Shown one piece after another: positions 55,807-64,000 of a DNA stretch of 64,000 bases. Within the stretch, counting starts at the first letter, position 1; each line of letters begins with the position of its first letter. The notes below the pieces were generated by a model, which searched no databases, was not told the DNA's origin, and was given only the letters and a program-made list of their open reading frames with translations. Both the position numbers and the translations under genes were made by a program. Origin of the DNA: Ligustrum vulgare (Eukaryota > Streptophyta > Magnoliopsida > Lamiales > Oleaceae); contig OY743180.1 of assembly GCA_963555705.1 (NCBI GenBank), positions 36,860,129-36,924,128 on the forward strand, in the 5' to 3' direction.

Positions 55807-56383
55807 GGTTAGTAATAAAGAAAAGAAAATTTAAATAATGATCCTCACGTGTTTAGCACTCGTGTATCACTCTATTCGACTTTTTCCCTCTATTGATCTC
55901 ACCACTCTGCCTTTTTCCTCTCTATTCCCTTTTCTCAAATTCTCAAAGAACCAACCAAACTAGTCACGGACTTAGTCTCTGTGGATAAACCCAAGGTGCA
56001 AGACACAAATTGATGAAAAGAAAATTGATGGAATATTGGACTCAAGAATCTTTAAGAAGGAAATTTCTGGAATTAAGAATATTGACGTAATAAGGAATGA
56101 AAGATTTTCAAGAATGTAGGAAATAATGTAAAAGAAATCAAGAAAGGTTTTCTTGAATTTGAAATTGTGTTCTTGTTCTTGATTATCAATAATAATCACT
56201 TTCCTTTGTTTTTTTTTTTTTTTGGCTATTCAAGAACAATCAAAGAACAAGAATTGAAACTACGACCAATCTTGAATTAATGAAGAATTTCAAGAAACCC
56301 AAGAATTGGATGGAATTTCAATAAACGAACAACAACAAAAATCAAAACGAGAAATATAAAAAAAAAAATGGATTTAAAGATCA

Positions 56384-56395
56384 GCTCTGATATCA
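56384..56395 (-). other. Primer binding site with one substitution
   Basis: Minus strand TGATATCAGAGC, one change (third base) from the tRNA-iMet consensus, two bases after the 5' LTR. Confidence 0.8.
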
Positions 56396-56397
56396 GA

Positions 56398-57201
56398 TGA
56401 TGTGATCCGTTATGGGGATCACGAAGAACACGTGGAATTAAAACTCGAAACGCCGGAAAGCCCCAAATCCAATTGGTAGACGATAGCAATGCAACATCGA
56501 CCTCACGAAGCTAGAACTAGGGGTATATTAAACCCGAGACCCGTTACGATGAGGAGATAAGAACCACAGAGGGGGAACACCACAAAGGGTGCCTAATCCT
56601 TTGATAAGTTCGGTTTGTTCAACAAAAACGAGAAGAAACAAGGGAATATCTCACCTTCAATTATCATAAATCTCAAAGTTGTGTTTTACAATGAAAAATA
56701 AACATAATATAGCCAAAAAAAAAAGTGTAAGAAATAACCCTAACCGCAAAACAACAATTAAAACGCGGCGCTAGTTACTGCCGTAACTTACGGGTTTACG
56801 GCCGTAAGTGACCCTCTGGTCCAAAAGTTTTATTACCTCTTACCGTAAGTTACATGCTGAATAAAAATCCCCTAATTCAATTACGGCAGTGAAAAGGATA
56901 TTTACGGTCGTAAGTCCCTTGCTGTCCAATTTGTGCGATGGAAAAGTTACGATCGTAAAAGGCCTTCTGCCTTCCTTTCTGGTTGTTCTTTGACCCAAAT
57001 GCATTGTAATGATTTTGACTCTTCTTCCATTTTGTCATGCATTGAAAATGGAGTCTTTGACCTTGCAGTTGAGCACTCGTCCATCCAAGCTTGCATAAAT
57101 CCCTGCATTGCCGCTTGATCTTCTTAACTCTCAGCCTCGTTATTGGTCCCACCGGTACATGCAACGGGTCCTTGCTCGTTGGGTCACTCTAGTACTCATC
57201 A
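56398..57201 (-). repeat. 5' LTR of the split CRM-like element
   Basis: Plus strand TGATGTGATCCGTTATGG ... AGTACTCATCA. The palindrome array (56772-56962) is shorter and more mutated than in 39488-40333, which explains the 42-bp length difference. Confidence 0.9.
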
Positions 57202-57206
57202 AATTC

Positions 57207-58173
57207 TGTGCGTAGAAAAAATAATTTTTGTTTATGGAATGAGTTTGTTGGCAGAAAGATTAGTTAAAAAGAAAAAAGGTCCATAATGAGTCATGGGTCC
57301 TTACTGATGTGATTTAGTGTAAGCATGTACAAGATTTTTTTTTTTTTTTTTGGGTAACGCCCTATCACGAACGCCCATACAATCCCTGTTCTGGATCTCG
57401 TGAAGGAGGTAAATCGCAGAATGTACAATGCAAAACCATGAATCAAACCCCACCCGTGACCTTAGGGGCACCAAAAAGTAAGATCTACTTTTAAAAATGA
57501 AAAAATTGTGATTTGGCGCAAAGGGAAGGTAAACTTCTCTGCCAACATGTTCGTTGTTGGTAGTTTATATGATTTAAGGTTGCGGTTAACCACTTGGTGG
57601 TAATGGGAAGATTACAAAATGGAGGAAAAATTGAAGTAACATAGGAGTGAAATCTCTCATGAGAAACTGTGAAAAATGATTAAGGGGGAAAAAATTAAAA
57701 AATTGTAGGAGTTATAAGTTTTTCTATAACAGCTTAAGCTTTAAAAAAAAAAAAAAAATGGTATTCATCTACGACACTGTTAAGAATCAAAATTAATACT
57801 AAACCCTGTTTGATATTGATTTCAAAGAGTTTATTTGAAAAAATAGAGTTTTTTGAATAATAATTTTTAGAAGAATGTGTAAATAAAAAATAGGTAATCA
57901 TTTATGAATTTACATATAATATTATTTTATTGACAATCGTATTCTTGAAAAGAAGAGTTAGAAAAATGTGTTTAAACCAGGCATGAGCTAAATAATTTAT
58001 TAAAAATTAATAAGTTAACTGTAACGGTAACTGTTAAGAAGGTGGCAAAACGATACTCATTTCCAACCGGAAGGAGCAAGTGTGTACTTATACATACAAA
58101 GACTCCCTAACATCCTCCTCCAAAACTCATTATTCCGTTGCGTTCACTACCATATCTTTTTATAACGAAAAGT
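57207..58173. other. Intergenic sequence downstream of the UBP gene
   Basis: Holds a SINE (57338-57478) and a poly(A) run at about 57743. Otherwise no feature was recognised. Confidence 0.5.
57338..57478 (-). mobile_element. SINE
   Basis: Minus strand GGTGCCCCTAAGGTCACGGG with a B-box-like GGGTTTGATTC, then CTGCGATTTACC, ending in an A run (T run at 57334-57352 on plus). Related to the SINE at 23908-24127. The target duplication was not clear. Confidence 0.6.
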
Positions 58174-60124
58174 TCAATTGACTCTCTCCCTCGTGGGTCT
58201 TCTTGAACAAGATACACTATTACATTTCACGTTATCATAATTGCATCCTAATTTATTGGAGCCAGGCACCCTACAACTACTGCTATCGACTAACTTTCTA
58301 CACTGTTCACGACACAAGAGAGACCCTCTCCCCTCGCCTGCCCCAAAACCATGACGATCCACCTCTGGTTCTGCACAAGGGCAACATGTCTCGCGGCTGT
58401 AGTCAAAATCAGCGAGCGGTGAATGCCTTGAATGCAATGGAGATGGAGAGGATGACGACGATGATGTGTCCGAATCTTTCCAACAGAGTCCACTATCACT
58501 GAATATTTGATCAAAATTGTCATCAGTGCTTGTTGACTCCATGTTAGTGCCAGTGCTGTCCGTACTGTTAGAACCAACTTCAGAGAAGAAAGATGAATTC
58601 TCGCTCCAGCAGTCCTCTTCTAAAATTGTCTGAATCGGTTGAAAACTCATGCAATGGAAGGAAAAGTCATTGCATTTCTGAACATTCAATTCGCCTGTAG
58701 AAACATCCCGTTCATCTGATGAGTGAGATCTTGACTTACATGTCGGATGTCTTGTTTTTTTAGCATCATGCGGAACTATTGAACTCCTTACAAGTCTTGG
58801 GGCGCGTGGTGAACACCTATGAGGAATTTAATCAAATCAGAAACCAAAGAAATGAGGAACAAAAGACGAGTCAAAGAAATTCAACCGCCGACATCTCACC
58901 TTGCATAGAGAAGCATGTATGCATCTGTAGTCAAAACCTTTTTAAGTTCCACCACTTGCACCTACAACCAGATATATGTCAGATTAAAAACAGAAGGCAG
59001 AAAGCCAGTTCCTAATGGGAAAAATTGTGAAGTCCAACCACAAGAGGTAAGTAAAATTCATACTCACAGCTCATTACCAAACTATATGGATCACGCGAAT
59101 TCCAAAGAAGTTTCCATAAACTGTCCCCAAGTTTTAGCATATAAAATCATGGTATAGAACACAACTTGAAAAATGGTGCAAATAACAGATAATTGATAGG
59201 ACCAAAATTGCCGCTCAACTTGATTCTTGAACAAAGCCTAAGAATGCTACTCACCCGTCCCATTGTTAAACAGATGACAATTGGACACACCAAGATACTT
59301 GCAGCAACCGACCAAAGTGAGCAGTCCCCTCAGGTTTAGGGTTCCCGGGTGGATTGGATATAATATTTTTCCAACAGATTTTTAGCAAAGTCAACCAAAT
59401 TCTTACGATGCTACCAACACCCTTAAAAATGACTGCATTCCTTTTGTTACTGTCCTATTAAGGGAGGTGGGTTTCATTCTATCCGACTTGCAAAATTCGA
59501 CTTGCAAAATTCTACATCAAGCGTCAAATCTCCCATTATACATAACATATAGGATATATCATGATTAAAAAGCCTCTTGAAACAATATCTTGTCAAAGCA
59601 AAACAAATATCTAGTTTATATCATGGCTGAGTCAGTGCCTACCAGGGAGAAATAAAATCTCTAAGAACGTGCAAAACATTGAACTCAACTTCCAGAAGAG
59701 AATTGTTGTTGCACAATACAAGATGTTTAAAAGGAGAAGGTAAGGACATACAGTGCTATCATCAACTTTAAACCACCTGCCGTGATTATTCTTTATGTAA
59801 CACAAATAGTGACCAGAGAATGTTGCATTCATAACATCCAAGTGCACTACTACTCCATAAAGCTGATAAATTGGGGATTTGTCGCTTGTCCCGCTCATAT
59901 ATGGGGCCATATTCAGTATTTCTGGAAACTTAATTTTCTTATTCAGCTTCGCAAATTTGTCCGCCTGTAAAATAAAAAAGTTAAGCAATTCATAGAAACT
60001 TGAAAACAAATGAAACATGTATTTGATTCAAATGATAACCTGAAATCTCTTCAGAGCAACAGTAAGGACATTAGGGGCCTCCAGTACTCTCAACTTCTTT
60101 TTGGCCTTCTCATATGATCTACAT
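58174..60124 (-). CDS. Ubiquitin-specific protease, UBP15-19 type, 3' exons only
   Basis: Four exons with clean GT-AG borders: 60040-60124, 59752-59964, 58900-58961 and 58174-58816 (stop). Phases match at each junction. The protein has CRSYEKAKKKL ... APNVLTVALKRFQ, then KLNKKIKFPEILNMAPYMSG, YQLYGVVVHLDVMNATFSGH (catalytic His box), YCYIK-like WFKVDDST and AYMLLYAR, followed by CSPRAP and a Ser-rich divergent tail. This is the C-terminal half of the C19 peptidase domain, which cleaves ubiquitin from proteins. The exons coding for the MYND finger, when present, and the catalytic Cys box should lie at higher coordinates. None was found up to 62356, where a chromovirus LTR starts, so the gene is either truncated or has a very long intron. 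Confidence 0.85.
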
Positions 60125-60353
60125 CTGATGAAAAGCAAGATGTATTTTAATAGATCTTCTCATGTGTACCATCAGAATTGAAAATTAAACCTACCTCATC
60201 TACTAACGACTAGGAAGTCAGGAGAATAATACTGCATGCACCATCGCAAAATTACAAAAAAGCAGTGAAAATAAAGCATGGATCTTTCCATTCTATTCTC
60301 TAACTGAGAGTTGGAAGTACCAACCTATCCTTATCTAACTGAATACTCTAATA

Positions 60354-61486
60354 CTCCCTCCATCCCGTGAAGATAGGCTTGCTCCTATTTTTACACGAAT
60401 TAAGAAAACATAATAAATGTAGTTGAAAATATAAGGCCCTGTTATCTTTCCTGTTTTCAGCCCGTTTTGAGTTTTCGATTTTTGGAAATATTAAAAACGC
60501 GTTCACTTTGCCCATTTTCAGAAATTTGTTTTCCAAAAAAAAAAAAATTACAAAGGAAACTCAAAACGAGTTTATTGCGTTTTGGATATTTTGTGTTAAA
60601 AAGTCCAAAACGAGCATTTTGGACCAAAATGCGCGTTTTTGACTTCTTTTTTTTTTAATAAATGTGAGACACTTCATTCACTTGAAGTTCTTATATTATT
60701 TTGCCATTATATATAGATCCATGTTAAGATTTTTTTTTTTTAATTTTTTAATTTATTTTTTTAAATGTGACACTTCCTTTACTACACTTCACTTGAAATT
60801 CTTATGTTATTTTGCCATTATATATAGATTCATGTTAAGATTTTTTTTTTTTTTTTTTTTTTGGTAATTTTTTTTTTTTTTTTTGGTAAATGTGAGACAC
60901 TTCATTCACTTAAAGTTCTTATATTATTTTGCAATTATATATAGATCCATGTTAAGATTTTGTTGGTATGTGATTGGATTTTTGCTTAGCTGAAACAATA
61001 TTAATGATGAATTTATTGACATGGAGAATTAACTGATTTATTGACATTAAAATTAATGTAATTCAACAAATCAACCATTTTTTACATATAAAATATCACA
61101 AAATAAATATATCAGAAAATTACAAAGTAAACGCATTTTTCAGTTTTCTATTTTTGAAAACAGTTTTTCAAAATTACAAAGAGAACATATTTTCAGCAAT
61201 CTCAAAACAAACAACTAAAATCCAAAATTCAAAACAAAATCCAAAACTTAAAATTCAAAATCGAAACACAAAGAGAACGGGCCCTAAATTTTCTTTCATT
61301 TTCCTAATATGCCCCTACATTAAATAATGGTATAAATAGAATTAGTTTATATTTGTTGATAACAATGTACTTTAAATAAGGGTATATTAGAAAATTTAAA
61401 AATATTTATACTTACAATGAGGAAAGTAGCCTATAATTTGAGACGGATAAATAAGGAATATAAGCTATATTCAGGGACAGAAGGAG
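60354..61486. mobile_element. Stowaway-like MITE carrying a nested MITE
   Basis: Ends CTCCCTCCATCCCGTGAAG and TCAGGGACAGAAGGAG with TA on both outer sides (60352-60353 and 61487-61488). Its own sequence is about 280 bp; the rest is the insertion at 60435-61284. Confidence 0.7.
60435..61284. mobile_element. PIF/Harbinger-like MITE with TAA target duplication
   Basis: Starts GGCCCTGTTATCTTT and ends AAAGAGAACGGGCCC, imperfect inverted repeats, flanked by TAA (60432-60434 and 61285-61287). Subterminal TTTTGGA/TCCAAAA motifs repeat. Three internal direct repeats of about 75-80 bp start AAATGTGAGACACTTCATTC or a variant (60659, 60754 and 60887), each ending in a T run. Confidence 0.65.
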
Positions 61487-61684
61487 TAAAAAAGATATTT
61501 TTTTTAGGGGTAAAAGAGAGCCTTTCCAAATTCGTATATCTAGAGAAAGATTTCCCCTTCACTAGCTGGACATATGTTTGTGGGCAAGGAAAGGAAGGAA
61601 TTACAATGCCAAGAATCCCAACATAACTCTGAAATTTTTTTTATGCCAACAAGTGTACACGACCACATAAAAACAGTGTATTAA

Positions 61685-61850
61685 AAGGCAAATTGAGGCG
61701 CGTCTCGAGGTGCACCTCAATTTGAGGCGCAACAAAATCGCCTTGAGGCTTTTTTTTTTTTTGCGAGGCTTGCATTTTTTGTGTTGAGGCGCATGCCTCA
61801 AATCTCCTGCCTCAAGGCGTATGAGGCGTGTGCCTCGAATTAAGCTTCTA
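61685..61850. repeat. GAGGCG/CGCCTC-rich repeat
   Basis: About ten GAGGC or GCCTC motifs in both orientations within 165 bp, including TTGAGGCGC and GCGCATGCCTCAA, around a T run. It looks like a folded-back satellite or MITE remnant. Confidence 0.6.
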
Positions 61851-62355
61851 GATTATTTTTTTTGTAATTATTCTAAAAATTAAAAGAATTGGAGAAGACG
61901 AAATGTTTATCAGAATGCCCAATTGACTTTTGCAATGAAAATCCTCCAAATAATTAAAAAAAAAACAAAGAGGTTGGAAAAATTAGTTTGTAATTGACAT
62001 CTCCAAAAGCTGCAGTAGATCATTTGGTTCGCGATGAGGCTTCATCGATGATGAATGGGTTGTTGATTATGATGGTGAAAGTGGAGATAAAGTTCCTTCA
62101 AATGAAAATGAGGAAGTTATTGGAAGCTCTACAAATACTCAAAGTCAACGAAAAAGAAAATTATCGGCAATTGGTACAACTACAAGTATTTTTGCAATTA
62201 AACAGAATTTCTAATTATGCAACAAAATTATTAATGGTCTCTTTTTATTTTCTTTATCCCTTTTGCCGATATGATGAAGGGTAAGGTAGAAGATAAGGGA
62301 AAGGGGAAGGGGAAATGATTTTTGCAGTTGATGGATGATGATGAAGAATGGATAG
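61851..62355. other. Spacer, possible decayed transposase fragment
   Basis: Plus strand 62000-62210 has a stretch that translates in one phase with DYDGES and TQSQRKRKLS but has no diagnostic domain. Nothing else was recognised. Confidence 0.35.
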
Positions 62356-62561
62356 TGTCATGACCAAGTTCAAATGTTGAAAAGTCAAAAAGTCAAAGAT
62401 GTCAAACTTATAAATAAAAAAAAATGAAAATAAGACAAAAGTTGGACAAAGTCAAGCGGTGGACTTTATACATATATATCCACCTTTTTCTTTTCATTTA
62501 CACAACACACTCACACACAATTACATATATACACACAGAAAGGACGAGACAGAGAGAAACC

Positions 62562-62603
<42 letters not shown>

Positions 62604-64000
62604 TCGTCGAAAACGTGGTTTATACTATTAAACTTTTATTAGTTGATTTTGAAAGGTAAGTGATATTTATTAATTTCAAAGTTTTGTCAAGTTTAGGGTT
62701 AGATTATTATTTTAAATTTAAATTTTATCAAAAGGGAATTTGCCTAAAAATGATAAGATTATATTTTATTATTGCCTTTATCAATTATTGAGGTAGTTGA
62801 TATGGTTAGTCATTGATTTAAATATTATATCAATTTCAGGCGGTAACAAATCGGTTGGGACAACTTATCAGCTGAATTAGTTTGCACGTACATAAACTGT
62901 GAGTGGAAAAATTTAATTAAATTGTTTATATAGTTACGTAAAACGTGATTATGTGATTTATATGTCTAATTATGTGATTATTGTGAAATATTATGAGAAT
63001 ATGAGATTTATTTGGAATTGGAAAGATTGTGAAATGATTATATGTTGAAAGAAATGTAAGACTTGTGATGGAAATCAATGAAATGTGAGATGAATATGTG
63101 AAATTGAAATCGGCCAGAAAAGTACCCGTGATTATATGCTTATTCTAGTTCACTGAGGCGGCCTTGGCCGTGTTCTATACTGCACCTGAGTGGTCTTGAC
63201 CGGGTATGATATTACCTTGAGGCGGTCGACCGTGTATGATATAGTTCATCGAGGCGGTCATGGCCGTGTTCTAAAATTGATTATTAGAGGTCTTTGAGAC
63301 TAGCCCGAGAGGCAGTCTGTACATGTATGACCAGATTACAGATGTTAATCAGAGGATACATTTTTGGTTGATTTGTTATGATATGGCCATACCTAGAGAT
63401 TACAAATTGTGATGCCAGCATTTTATTGATATGATGATTTCTATGTCGTTGATTTAACTAGAGTTTGATATTTTTCAGTATTAAAAGAATGTCTTACATT
63501 CTGACTATGATTATATGGTATTACACTGTGAAGTATTATATGATGCAAAGTTGATTTTCGATAAAAATGTATAAATGAGAAAGTATAATTATTTTCGAAA
63601 TTCTCCACTCACTGAGCTATCAACTCATATATTTTCCCACGATTTTCTTATCGGGTAGCAATTGAGTTCCTGGGCAACTTTTGGAGTTCAGCCTTTGATT
63701 TTGACAATGTTAGCTAGTATGACTCATTTCATAGAGCATGTAGTCAGTGTTTTGGGACGCATGTTCATTTTTGGATTGCATTTGTGCATCACATGTAGAT
63801 AGTTATGGGGCTCACTTTGTATTTTGTGTCTATATGTATAGTTTATGTTGGTTTTATAATGAAAGTTTGAGAAATTGGCTTATCTCTATTGTGATGGAAA
63901 TTATAGTGAGTTTGTTGGGATTTTGTGTATTGATTACAGGTTGGTTAGCCCATATTATAGAGGAGATAATGCCAAAAAATTTCTTAAATATAAGTTAACT
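62356..64000 (+). repeat. Chromovirus LTR, left part, runs off the window
   Basis: Starts TGTCATGACC; the sequence near 63940-63980 (GGTTGGTTAGCCCATATTAT, then AGAGGAGATAATGCC) matches the block at 44250-44300 in the Tekay LTR (GGTTGGCTATGTCC, AGAGGAGACTCTGCC). A (GA)n run at 62565-62600, a GTAAGT at 62655-62660, a minisatellite at 63150-63275 and CACTCACTGAGC near 63605 repeat the order of parts seen in the other chromovirus LTRs. If preceded by GATAG as target duplication, the partner should lie beyond the window. Confidence 0.7.
63150..63275 (+). repeat. Minisatellite in the right-hand LTR
   Basis: About four imperfect ~37-bp units with GAGGCGGTC, TGGCCGTGTTCTA and GACCGGGTATGATAT variants. 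Confidence 0.8.

Larger units (their letters stand above)
39488..57201 (-). mobile_element. CRM-like Ty3/gypsy retrotransposon, split by a young chromovirus
   Basis: Bounded by LTRs 39488-40333 and 56398-57201 with a perfect 5-bp duplication AATTC (39483-39487 and 57202-57206). Removing the nested element and its duplicated CGTGG leaves about 7.5 kb, a full-length size. Minus-strand order: 5' LTR, primer site, gag, protease, reverse transcriptase, RNase H (interrupted), integrase, C-terminal tail running into the 3' LTR. CRM lineage is inferred from TGATG...CATCA LTR ends and from the tail with PLHVPVGLITRLR coded across the LTR border, like the CR motif of centromeric retrotransposons. Several stops and frameshifts show it is dead. 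Its LTRs differ by 42 bp in length. Confidence 0.85.

Noticed and set aside
61417..61626. 69-codon frame as an upstream UBP exon
   Set aside because: Wrong strand, and it overlaps a MITE end; no UBP motif.

Overview
This window is nuclear DNA from a flowering plant, most likely a eudicot. It is AT-rich and consists mostly of nested transposable elements around two host genes. One is an intact intronless DnaJ/J-domain gene (20893-21963, +). The other is the 3' half of a ubiquitin-specific protease gene of the plant UBP15-19 type (58174-60124, -), whose upstream exons I cannot find. Plant origin is supported by tRNA-iMet primer sites (TGGTATCAGAGC) of plant chromoviruses, two endogenous caulimovirids, a plastid ycf1 fragment, plant-type Helitron ends and Stowaway-like MITEs.

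Layout. 1-1865: right part of a pol-less CRM-like Ty3/gypsy element (+). 1866-2640: a piece of a caulimovirid polyprotein (-), cut exactly at the LTR edge. 4380-5082: a solo CRM-like LTR (TSD GATAC). 5333 onward: a Tat-like LTR start. 6492-10402: a complete two-LTR, pol-less CRM-like element (-, TSD CAATA) coding for a long Glu/Lys-rich coiled-coil protein. About 10990-20830: a nearly full-length but broken endogenous caulimovirid (+) with primer site, ORF1, ORF2, ORF3 polyprotein, ORF4 and promoter. It ends just upstream of the DnaJ gene and carries an unclassified insertion of about 1.6 kb. 24203-33564: a Helitron (-) with both termini recognisable, gutted by a deletion and carrying two solo chromovirus LTRs and a hAT MITE. 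33566-39480: AT-rich sequence with a second Helitron 3' end, a Stowaway-like MITE, a hAT-like element and a diverged direct duplication.

39488-57201: an old CRM-like element (-, TSD AATTC). Its RNase H region is split by a young, intact Tekay-type chromovirus at 41759-51961 (+, TSD CGTGG, two LTRs of 2687 bp that look almost identical). A plastid DNA fragment is lodged in its gag. 57207 to the end: SINE, the UBP gene, a MITE inside a MITE, a GAGGCG-rich repeat and the start of another chromovirus LTR at 62356 that runs off the window.

The most interesting signals are these: (i) a 12-bp palindrome TTACGGCCGTAA arrayed in every CRM-like LTR; (ii) a 109-nt candidate intron that exactly joins gag to pol in the young chromovirus, plus splice-like sites in its LTR; (iii) a caulimovirid with an ORF upstream of its primer site and a splice-acceptor-like sequence directly before the ORF4 ATG; (iv) its TATA box pointing at the DnaJ gene about 600 bp away; (v) unrelated minisatellites at the same relative place in several chromovirus LTRs. 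Lineage names rest on remembered family features, since no search was possible.
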